Shown here piece by piece: positions 22,801 through 25,858 of a stretch of 25,858 nucleotides of DNA. The notes below the pieces were generated by a model. The model was not told where the DNA came from. It saw only the letters and a program-made list of their open reading frames with translations, and searched no databases. Location: NCBI GenBank assembly GCA_010014835.2, contig JAAAKB020302400.1, positions 1 to 25,858 on the forward strand, read 5' to 3'. Numbering within the stretch: position 1 is the first letter of the stretch; every line of letters starts with the position of its first letter. The DNA is from Apostichopus leukothele (taxonomy: Eukaryota; Echinodermata; Holothuroidea; Aspidochirotida; Stichopodidae). The translations under genes and the position numbers were made by a program.

Positions 22801-25072
22801 GTTGGTGTTAGAGGTTTATTACAGTCTAACATTATTTGCTTGCTCTTTAACCATACATGTTATATGTCCATCTTATTACAGTAGTATGGAACGGTTTAAG
22901 AAATAAAGCAGACAGTTGTACCATCAGCCTTCCTCTTGAAATGAAGGAGTGAGATTTCTTTTCAGTTATCTTTGTCCCGGTCATTGAAGTATTCCTTCTG
23001 TCTTTGCTTTCTTGCAGATCTTTGATGGCTTTTGTCCACGTCTTGCTGATTCTAACAGTAAGGTTTGTTGTAAAGCTCTGGATACCATGAAGCAGATTAT
23101 TCCTCACATTGCTCATGGGTTACCTGATGTCATCCCGGAGGTCCTGTCCAAGCTGGTCAAGTCACTTGCCTCTAAGAATAACACCATCTACAAGAGTAGT
23201 AATGAAATATTTGATATACTTCTGGATAATGTTGGTAAGTCTTTCTCACAGAATCTGTCCTAGTTGTAGTGTTACCATGGGCATCTCGGAATTTTTATTT
23301 TTTTTTGTGCTTTGAGCACCCCGCAGGGCGGATATGTGCGCATTATAAATAGCTATTATCATTATTATTTGTTTAAAGTAGAAGCAAACCCCAACCTCCA
23401 TTACCAAACTCTCCTGTGCATATACAGAATGCTGTCAGTTGGACAGAACATTTACACAACTGGCTCTGAGAATTCACTGATTTCTGTATTTTATTTCAGA
23501 TAATTCATTGTTGGTTCTACATTTCGCTAATGCTACCAGATGTGCAAACGCAAGAGTGAAGCCCCCAATGATTGAAAAGCTAACTCGTAAGTCACTTCCT
23601 ATATATTGTTGAGAAATTGCTATTCTTTCACATGTAAAATCATGCAAACTGAAACGATTTACATAAGTAAGCAATTTGTTTTTGTTTCAGTATCTTAACC
23701 AGCAGCAATATTGATGACTTAGCTTTATCATAACTTTCTGCCCATCAGTTTCAGGGTCTTCTCCAACTTTTCCAATTTTTTTCTGTTTTATTATAACTGT
23801 TGAATTGTACTATTATGTCAGGCCTATTTCTTCCTTAAGTGACTCCTGTCAATATTGTCCATGTGTTCCCAACATGTCTAGATGCAAGACCATGTGACAT
23901 TATAACTCAATAGCTGTTAGGTAGTTGTCATCTTACTGACTGCAAAAAAGCAGAAAATTGTCTCCAAATGCTTCTCTTTGTTGTGCTTGGATAAAGTAAC
24001 TTCTCACACAATTGTAGTGAGATTTGGGATCGATAATTACTTGAAATATTTCATAGTGGAGATTAGTCAAGTTTGCTAGAACCATTTTATGTGGAATGTA
24101 AATGCTAATTCCTGAGATATCAATCAATTGTAGTTGAAATTTGATCTTGCTAATCCTTCTGATTGATGCCATGATCCCCTCCATCCTATAGATATTTCAA
24201 ATGTAGCAAATCTTTGATATTTTGACACATTTCAGAAAATATCCACCTCAAACAAAATAACGAGAGCCCATTAAAACTTGATTTTGACAGCTTTAAACAA
24301 TGTTTTATGTGCCTATGGATAGCTTTGAAACAGTCTTGGGGATTTTCTGTAGATTTGAGCAGTCTACTTTTTTACTTAACAGGATGATAGTACTTTACAG
24401 TGAAAGCATGATACCAAACAATTAGAAAAACCATTAATAGTTTGTTCTATGAAACTAAGGTTGTATGGAGGTCCTAGCCCAACATTGGATGCAGTTAATT
24501 AATCATTAACCCTGGAGAGTGTAGTAGTTCTTTATCCACAAATACTTCTATCGTCAATTTGGCCATAATAGAGGTTCGTTGTAATCTATGGTTAAGGATA
24601 TACAGTAAATTTGGAAAATCAAAGCGAACAATTTAATGGTCACAGCATTAACTTGCAAAACAACAGGGTGATTGTGCACTGTATGTACTTACATGGTGGA
24701 ATTTTATAGTTGCAAAAACCTTGCCTAGGTTTGTTGTATGATGTATCATCCATCAATGCTTTGGTTTGGTCACAGTTATGGCAATAATTCATCAACATTT
24801 GTCTATCATTGACTTTTTCTGTAGGTCTGGTCATGTCTGTGTTTCCAAAGAAGCCCCAGCTGATAACCAGACAGATTCTGCCGGTGCTGTGGGACATACT
24901 GGGTAACATGACCACCAGTGGAGCCATCCCAGGAGGATCAGGCAATCTACGTATAGCTACAAAGGCTTTAGTCATGAGTTTGTATGACTTCATGGGAAAG
25001 GACTTAATGCAAGAAGCTTCAAGTTTACCACAACGAAGTAGAACAGCTTTAGATGGTTTGTTGAACTCCTGA
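1657..25072 (+). CDS. TOGARAM1: TOGARAM1 (crescerin-like) TOG-array regulator of axonemal microtubules, 5'-incomplete gene
   Basis: Joined CDS of 17 exons: 1657-1875, 2261-2460, 3615-3817, 5000-5313, 11791-11954, 14647-15232, 16048-16192, 16974-17150, 17819-18011, 19492-19640, 20271-20429, 21135-21261, 21639-21766, 22348-22543, 23018-23234, 23500-23586, 24825-25072. All introns are GT-AG and all phases agree, giving 1169 codons. Residues 1 to about 650 are linker, with a charged coiled coil near 470-560. TOG3 is about 650-877 and TOG4 about 933-1165. TOG domains are HEAT-like helical arrays that bind tubulin. TOGARAM1 acts in cilia on axonemal microtubule length and stability, and human defects cause Joubert syndrome. 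TOG4 matches are strongest: KIFDGF, RLADSNSKV, PVLWDILGNMT, SGAIPGGSGN. TOG1, TOG2 and the start codon are expected upstream of the window. The paralogue TOGARAM2 is the main alternative; invertebrates may have a single pro-orthologue. Confidence 0.93.
1876..2260 (+). other. Intron
   Basis: AT-rich, with a poly-A run near 2152-2165. Several AG dinucleotides near the end (2186, 2232, 2260) could act as acceptors. Only the last keeps the downstream frame in phase with the previous exon. Confidence 0.6.
2261..2460 (+). CDS. TOGARAM1: TOGARAM1 linker exon, phase 1-0
   Basis: The chosen acceptor is TTATATGCAG. It encodes about 66 residues with an acidic, phosphorylatable end (DIDFEDNSQRS, SPDSDDDLG) and a basic Arg/Ser stretch before it (LARSASRSRNKD). 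This is typical disordered linker. The donor GTAAGT follows directly. The pyrimidine tract is weak, so the 5' boundary is less certain than the 3' one. Confidence 0.75.
2461..3614 (+). other. Intron with GTCA microsatellite
   Basis: Besides the tetranucleotide repeat (2998-3105) I see nothing recognisable: no matched-phase exon, no transposon hallmark. The end has a good T-rich acceptor (CTTCTTTTTAG). Confidence 0.6.
2998..3105. repeat. Tetranucleotide microsatellite (GTCA/GTGA/GACA)
   Basis: About 27 units of an interrupted tetranucleotide run. It starts as GTGA, becomes GTCA, then mixes CAGA/GACA and CAGG. The interruptions point to an old, stabilised locus. Confidence 0.95.
3615..3817 (+). 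CDS. TOGARAM1: TOGARAM1 linker exon, phase 0-2
   Basis: The acceptor is CTTTTTAG and the donor AAG|GTAATT. It encodes about 68 residues: first a Lys/Arg/Gln/Ser-rich segment (SSAQKKRAQKQAKSSKSVSS), then a more acidic and aromatic segment (SVSDLQDSAFFDNFTPM). The latter could be a short linear binding motif, but no known motif is recognised. Linker, likely disordered. Confidence 0.85.
3818..4999 (+). other. Intron
   Basis: AT-rich with no recognised repeat. A frame open over 4126-4353 lacks splice signals and family resemblance. The segment 4610-4770 is somewhat less AT-rich than its flanks, but I cannot assign it to an element family. Confidence 0.5.
5000..5313 (+). CDS. TOGARAM1: TOGARAM1 linker exon, phase 2-1
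   Basis: The acceptor is CATCTCTCAG; the donor follows AAAG as GTAAAG. It encodes 104 residues. The first part is Pro/Ser/Arg-rich (SPKRVPPDSPF, SSSGRNPRKGSGE). A more hydrophobic patch, VTVIGKGYN, follows and looks more constrained than the rest of the linker. It ends with an Arg-rich stretch (NARERRRQQKG) that continues into the next exon. Confidence 0.9.
7034..7107. repeat. 17-bp minisatellite, about four copies
   Basis: Units of GTTTTTCTGGTAGTTCT are repeated at 7034, 7074 and 7091. A shortened and partly duplicated unit lies between 7051 and 7073. The last copies are identical, so the expansion is recent. Confidence 0.9.
8472..8485. repeat. Mononucleotide G run (14 G)
   Basis: Fourteen consecutive G bases in an otherwise AT-rich intron. 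Length is probably variable and prone to sequencing error. Confidence 0.9.
8576..9225. repeat. Degenerate tandem array, ~125-150-bp unit, about 4.5 copies
   Basis: A recurring block order is visible: GTCATTTGAGGTCAA, AGGTCAAA.TCTGAAAACCTTGTAAA, CACAATAACTCC, AAAGTTTTGATGAACTTCATACCTTGTATGTACATC, GTAAGTACAAGAA. Anchors GTCATTTG occur at 8581, 8723 and 8863, with diverged counterparts near 9013 and 9138, so the period is about 125-150. Units differ at many positions, so the array is old. The repeated AGGTCA half-sites are part of every unit. A single dispersed unit occurs at 1371-1500. Confidence 0.8.
11471..11525. other. Inverted repeat, possible hairpin
   Basis: GATGTCTTTGG (11471-11481) and CCTAAGACATC (11515-11525) are complementary at 10 of 11 positions. 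They enclose a 33-base loop with a further short pairing (CAAA...TTTG). It may be the ends of a tiny element or chance. Confidence 0.35.
11791..11954 (+). CDS. TOGARAM1: TOGARAM1 linker exon, phase 1-0
   Basis: A short exon of 54 residues. The acceptor is CATCTTTGCAG and the donor GTAAGT. It is rich in Asn/Gln/Arg at first (NQQLPQNRRQSNQRDW), then acidic-hydrophobic (EAGYEDPPEIVGFSYQ), and ends AKSDDE. The PPEIVGF segment could be a short linear motif. The overlapping longer open frames in this stretch are not the coding frame; only this frame keeps phase with both neighbours. Confidence 0.85.
11955..14646 (+). other. 2.7-kb intron
   Basis: AT-rich, with no recognised transposon, tandem array or exon. 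Open frames of 60-75 codons on either strand (for example 11965-12186, 12896-13081, 13848-14045) look random. The acceptor tract before 14647 is TTTCGATTTCTTTTAG. Confidence 0.55.
14647..15232 (+). CDS. TOGARAM1: TOGARAM1 linker exon with charged coiled coil, phase 0-1
   Basis: The largest exon in the window, encoding 195 residues. The acceptor is TTCTTTTAG and the donor AAG|GTAATT. The first 70 residues are polar (SRAVMDKITQKQEKQRKSRQ, then SPRELNDDVTEMRKKS). From about residue 79 to the end nearly all residues are Glu, Arg, Lys, Gln, Ala or Leu with very few breaks (QREKEFRLQEERRR, EEEEYRKLEMEERRIQAEER, RIRRMNEEEEKKRLIQEEE). This predicts a long coiled coil or single alpha helix of about 115 residues. 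Such segments occur in ciliary partners like CCDC66 and CSPP1. Whether TOGARAM1 elsewhere has it I cannot tell from this window. It may act as a spacer or dimeriser between the TOG pairs. Confidence 0.93.
15233..16047 (+). other. Intron with 72-bp tandem repeat
   Basis: Contains the three-copy repeat at 15460-15625 and nothing else recognisable. The acceptor is CTACCCTCAAATCCTCAG. Confidence 0.6.
15460..15625. repeat. 70-72-bp tandem repeat, 2.3 copies
   Basis: ACATGAAATGTGAACAGGAA begins copies at 15460 and 15532; a third, slightly changed, begins at 15602 and is cut short near 15625. Each unit includes GTAGCATT.CTTTACA, then CTGCTGCAAC.GATG. The units differ at a modest number of sites. 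Confidence 0.9.
16048..16192 (+). CDS. TOGARAM1: TOGARAM1 linker exon with in-frame hexapeptide repeat, phase 1-2
   Basis: Encodes about 48 residues: acidic EGFEEDQ, then PSEYSK twice in tandem, then PPAAIAPRENHQRPPH and a basic end KRKKTKS that resembles a nuclear-localisation or microtubule-binding patch. The donor GTAAGA follows TC. Both 16048 and 16060 are in-frame acceptors (TCCTCAG and TATGCAG). I chose the first for its pyrimidine tract, so four residues at the start may be alternatively included. Confidence 0.85.
16083..16118 (+). repeat. Perfect 18-bp tandem repeat inside coding exon
   Basis: CCATCAGAATACAGCAAA occurs twice without a mismatch, encoding PSEYSK-PSEYSK. The perfect identity suggests a recent, length-polymorphic slippage event in disordered linker. 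Confidence 0.95.
16193..16973 (+). other. Intron
   Basis: AT-rich with nothing recognised. The acceptor before 16974 (GATATCAACAG) has a modest pyrimidine content. Confidence 0.55.
16974..17150 (+). CDS. TOGARAM1: TOGARAM1 exon: linker end and first helix of TOG3, phase 2-2
   Basis: The Ser/Pro/Gly-rich end of the linker (SPKSPGNRGLAQSMSGSTVP) leads into VALKDALRFLEQDDW, the first helix of TOG3 HEAT A. The split codon TG|G rebuilds the conserved Trp of the 'DDW' turn common to TOG domains. This shows the donor is at 17151 (GTGCGT) rather than 17155, although its match to consensus is only fair. Confidence 0.93.
17151..17818 (+). other. Intron with degenerate 34-bp minisatellite
   Basis: Holds the repeat at 17275-17500. 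The rest is AT-rich. The acceptor has a very T-rich tract (ACAATTTTTTTAACATTTTT region) ending CTTGGCAG. Confidence 0.6.
17275..17500. repeat. Degenerate minisatellite, 32-40-bp unit, about six copies
   Basis: Successive units follow the pattern CTG(CAG/TCA)TGAGCTAACCATGGT, then a TATGAAATGA-like end. Recognisable units start near 17325, 17365, 17401, 17433 and 17467, with a diverged one before them. Each carries a version of AGCTAACCATGG. Confidence 0.7.
17819..18011 (+). CDS. TOGARAM1: TOGARAM1 exon: TOG3 HEAT A-B, phase 2-0
   Basis: Encodes IKNDGLNLVRQLALHHP, FGSQLHTVVVAVLAEVKNL and RSNVSKSAIGCLGDMFEAL, alternating amphipathic helices of HEAT repeats A and B. The turn 'NLRSNVSKSA' corresponds to the tubulin-facing TOG loop with conserved small and basic residues. 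The donor is AAA|GTAAGT. This is one of the clearest matches in the gene. Confidence 0.96.
18111..18194. repeat. 42-bp tandem duplication
   Basis: Copies 18111-18152 and 18153-18194 start AACTTGAATTGGACAAG and end AAAAGATTCCTG. They differ at four positions. Confidence 0.95.
18693..18748 (+). other. Potential G-quadruplex tract on the sense strand
   Basis: Nine runs of three to five G lie within 56 bases with loops mostly of one to three bases. The sub-block GGGTGGGGGTAGGGAAGGGG is a canonical short-loop G4 pattern. It sits on the same strand as the TOGARAM1 pre-mRNA, so an RNA quadruplex is possible. Confidence 0.75.
19492..19640 (+). CDS. TOGARAM1: TOGARAM1 exon: TOG3 HEAT C, phase 0-2
   Basis: The acceptor is TTTCATTGAAG and the donor CCAG|GTAATT. 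It encodes ELDQICRVILPKSLESSS, then FIRNSLDATLMSMVHNV and PQRALSALISVGA, helices of HEAT C with the inter-repeat turn. The conserved 'L..K..d.s.fIR..a..aL..mv' pattern of TOGARAM TOG3 is visible. Confidence 0.96.
19641..20270 (+). other. Intron
   Basis: AT-rich. No repeat, transposon or extra exon recognised. The acceptor is CTATTTTTCGGCAG. Confidence 0.6.
20271..20429 (+). CDS. TOGARAM1: TOGARAM1 exon: TOG3 HEAT D-E, phase 2-2
   Basis: Encodes HNSKMVRKTTAQFLEQIVER, then GPGRILSGIKDVTDKVL and TTAKLAMDRSQDTR. The pattern 'H.n..VRk..A..L' followed by 'G...il' and 'DrsqdtR' is the characteristic HEAT D/E of TOG domains. The Arg codon AG|A is split with the next exon. Confidence 0.97.
20430..21134 (+). 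other. Intron with 95-bp tandem repeat
   Basis: Holds the tandem array at 20770-21000. The rest is AT-rich with nothing seen. The acceptor is TTTCCTCAATACAG. Confidence 0.6.
20770..21000. repeat. 95-bp tandem repeat, about 2.4 copies
   Basis: TTTGTGGTTGTAGTGGATA starts copies at 20774, 20869 and 20964, an exact 95-base spacing. Copies 1 and 2 share AATGTAAGGATCCAATATGG and AGTAGCAAGCAGTAACAGCA with few differences; the third is cut short. Confidence 0.95.
21135..21261 (+). CDS. TOGARAM1: TOGARAM1 exon: TOG3 last HEAT repeat, phase 2-0
   Basis: Encodes YYARKIVCSLMQHEDFGRL, then IEKHVPQRDQKSFQEVVANL. It matches the C-terminal helix pair of TOGARAM1 TOG3, where 'RyygRk...m..h.dF...leK.vp..d' is typical. 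The donor is AAG|GTAAGG. Confidence 0.96.
21262..21638 (+). other. Intron
   Basis: No recognised feature. The acceptor TCTGTATTTCCAG is strong. Confidence 0.6.
21639..21766 (+). CDS. TOGARAM1: TOGARAM1 exon: Ser-rich spacer between TOG3 and TOG4, phase 0-2
   Basis: 43 residues, nearly all small or basic: SESLSAKGGRRSLSNSRANS and GSNSHLRASSNGSANG. Vertebrate TOGARAM1 also has a Ser/Arg-rich spacer here that contains a 'sAKGrRS'-like segment. A flexible tether between the two TOG domains, with many possible phosphorylation sites. Confidence 0.94.
21767..22347 (+). other. Intron
   Basis: AT-rich with nothing recognised; a strong pyrimidine tract (GTTGTTTTTACATTTTGCAG) precedes the next exon. 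Confidence 0.6.
22348..22543 (+). CDS. TOGARAM1: TOGARAM1 exon: start of TOG4 (HEAT A), phase 2-0
   Basis: A basic lead-in (ERTPPTSVKKTKRSSARS) is followed by the TOG4 HEAT A helices, VAELVKALTSSDWREKIHAV and EQFQEMCETNPNMV. 'DWREKI' is the conserved first turn. The donor is AAG|GTACAT, weaker than others in the gene. The last 45 bases and the donor are duplicated immediately downstream. Confidence 0.96.
22499..22644 (+). repeat. 73-bp tandem duplication copying exon end and splice donor
   Basis: Copies 22499-22571 and 22572-22644 agree at 72 of 73 positions. Each holds the last 45 exon bases, the AAGGTACAT donor and 28 intron bases. The first donor (22544) gives the in-frame product. The second (22617) would add 73 bases, shift the frame and bring a stop within about 12 codons. 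Confidence 0.97.
22544..23017 (+). other. Intron starting with a copy of the exon end
   Basis: Besides the duplicated block at its 5' end, nothing is recognised. The acceptor TCTTTGCTTTCTTGCAG is strong. Confidence 0.6.
23018..23234 (+). CDS. TOGARAM1: TOGARAM1 exon: TOG4 HEAT B-C, phase 0-1
   Basis: Encodes IFDGFCPRLADSNSKVCCKA, then LDTMKQIIPHI, LPDVIPEVLSKLVKSLASKN and IYKSSNEIFDILLDNV. 'kIFd.f..RL.DSNsKV...AL.tm..mIP' is the most diagnostic segment of TOGARAM1 TOG4. The donor is GTTG|GTAAGT. Confidence 0.98.
23235..23499 (+). other. Short intron carrying a LINE/SINE 3' tail
   Basis: The 265-base intron contains the retroelement tail at about 23300-23371. The acceptor is TGTATTTTATTTCAG. 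Confidence 0.6.
23300..23371 (+). mobile_element. Short retroelement 3' tail related to the LINE end at 1196-1293
   Basis: TTGTGCTTTGAGCACC, an AGGGCGGA segment, then TGTGCGCATTATAAAT and an ATTATCATTATTATT tail follow the same order as the end of the LINE at 800-1293. Only the last 70 bases are present, so this is a very short 5'-truncated insertion. Confidence 0.7.
23500..23586 (+). CDS. TOGARAM1: TOGARAM1 short exon: TOG4 HEAT D, phase 1-1
   Basis: Only 29 residues: DNSLLVLHFANATRCANARV, then KPPMIEKLT. It corresponds to the HEAT D helix ('vDnylLl..f...a...n...k..m.eKL') of TOGARAM1 TOG4. The acceptor TTATTTCAG and donor GTAAGT are near consensus. Being phase 1-1, skipping it would keep the frame but break the TOG fold. 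Confidence 0.94.
23587..24824 (+). other. Intron
   Basis: AT-rich, 1.2 kb. I see no repeat, element or further exon. The acceptor GACTTTTTCTGTAG is strong. Confidence 0.6.
24825..25072 (+). CDS. TOGARAM1: TOGARAM1 last coding exon: TOG4 HEAT E-F and stop
   Basis: Encodes RLVMSVFPKKPQLITRQ, then ILPVLWDILGNMTTSGAIPG, GSGNLRIATKALVMSLYDFM and the C-terminal tail. The 'vLW.lLgNmT.sG.lPG.gGn.R.a...l..al...mG..L...As..P' pattern is the highly conserved end of TOGARAM1. The TGA stop is at 25070-25072, directly after GLLNS. Confidence 0.98.
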
Positions 25073-25677
25073 GAAAAGCCAAGCCTAAGTATATAGTACT
25101 GTAATAGTGACTTCTTACATCGTTAATGAATAGAGAGGTCAGTGAGGATTGCACCACAGAGTTGGTGATTGAAGATAAAGTCTGCATCTGTGAAGAAACT
25201 TCAATAGCAGCAGCAGTAGCAGCAGCCCGAGACCAATCAGCCAGTGATAGAAATATCAAAAGGTAGATCGTTAGAGACCCACTTTACATTTGGCAGCCCG
25301 AGACCAATCAGCCATTGATAGAGATATCAAGAGGTAGATCATTAGCGACCCAGTTTACATTTGTGTGAGAACTGAGCAATACAGGAATAAGTAAAATTAT
25401 AGGTTATATGTTGCAGTGTTCAGTACCCACCCTAATCTATCACTAGGGAAAAGGTTTGTTGTATGTTAATTGTAATCATTCAGTGCCTGGAATAGCTCTA
25501 AGACAATGTTTGTGTCTTGTATGTACCTTTACCAAACATAAACTAGGAATGATATGCAGAATATGTCCATGTGTTGTAAAAACCTATTTCTCATCCTCAG
25601 TTGATACCTTGTTACAAATAATAGTTTAAAGGAGGGTATTGTATGAAGTATGGTGTTAGGATAATATACCATATCAG
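25073..25677 (+). other. 3' UTR and downstream flank
   Basis: Follows the stop without a splice signal. It holds a CAG/TAG-rich stretch at 25203-25226 and a 71-bp duplication. No canonical AATAAA is visible. Variants such as GATAAA near 25175, AATACA near 25378 and AATAAG near 25385 are the only candidates, so the transcript end is not fixed. Confidence 0.5.
25222..25363. repeat. 71-bp tandem duplication in the 3' UTR
   Basis: Copies 25222-25292 and 25293-25363 begin GCAGCCCGAGACCAATCAGC and end TTTACATTTG. They differ at six of 71 positions. Confidence 0.95.
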
Positions 25678-25858
25678 TGCGGAGTGTATAGTCTAGTGGT
25701 TAACGCCGGCGTCTCCCAGTCATGAGATCCCCGGTTTGATTTCCGCCGACAGCAATGTGTGTCGTCTGGCAAGGGTGTTGCTCAATAACAACTTCCCGAC
25801 ATGGACGTTAAATGGATGTGTGCCGAGAGATTGGCTTCGGTCAGCTTGCGAGTCTATA
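25678..25858 (+). mobile_element. tRNA-headed SINE, cut by the window end
   Basis: The head resembles a tRNA with RNA polymerase III promoter boxes: A box TAGTCTAGTGG (near 25692) and B box GGTTTGATTTC (near 25733), two bases off GGTTCGAATCC-type consensus. A CAGTCAT anticodon-like loop suggests descent from tRNA-Asp. The acceptor and anticodon stems do not pair as in a working tRNA. An unrelated body follows (GTCGTCTGGCAAGGGTGTTG, CCCGACATGGACGTTAAA) in the style of echinoderm and other marine-invertebrate SINEs. It reaches the window edge, so the tail is not seen. Confidence 0.75.

Noticed and set aside
25678-25752. Functional tRNA gene
   Set aside because: A and B boxes are present, but the anticodon loop has the wrong size, the acceptor stem does not pair and a SINE body follows.

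Overview
The window is eukaryotic and metazoan. It carries one large multi-exon gene on the + strand with consensus GT-AG introns, AT-rich non-coding DNA, many private tandem repeats, a 5'-truncated LINE end and a tRNA-headed SINE. A hyalin-repeat (HYR) exon at the left edge and (ATT)n-tailed LINE 3' ends suggest a marine invertebrate deuterostome, most likely an echinoderm. A hemichordate or amphioxus is not excluded, and no species can be named from sequence alone.

The gene is an orthologue of TOGARAM1 (crescerin / FAM179B), a TOG-array regulator of ciliary microtubules. I trace 17 consecutive coding exons from 1657 to the stop at 25070-25072. Every intron phase matches, giving one open frame of 1169 codons plus a split first codon. 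The first ~650 residues are a polar, probably disordered linker that includes a strongly charged coiled coil (exon 14647-15232). They are followed by TOG3 (about 17090-21261), a Ser-rich spacer, and TOG4 (about 22400-25060), which ends the protein. In TOGARAM1 of other animals TOG1 and TOG2 precede a linker of about this length, so the 5' part of the gene should lie left of the window.

Layout: 1-86 is a simple repeat and pyrimidine tract. 87-329 is a complete HYR exon, phase 1 at both ends. 330-1656 is intron with a LINE 3' end and a diverged repeat unit. 1657-5313 holds four linker exons. 5314-11790 is a 6.5 kb intron with a degenerate 125-150 bp tandem array. 11791-17150 holds linker exons including the coiled coil. 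17819-21261 is TOG3, 21639-21766 the spacer, 22348-25072 TOG4. The rest is 3' UTR with a 71-bp tandem duplication, then a SINE running off the right edge.

The most notable points are the extracellular-type HYR exon, phase-compatible with the next exon of a cytosolic ciliary gene; a 73-bp, 72/73-identical tandem duplication copying the end of a TOG4 exon together with its splice donor; the coiled coil in the TOG2-TOG3 linker; and an intronic G-rich tract on the transcribed-sense strand that could form quadruplexes. I see no intact second gene, no functional tRNA or rRNA, and no CRISPR or bacterial-type operon.
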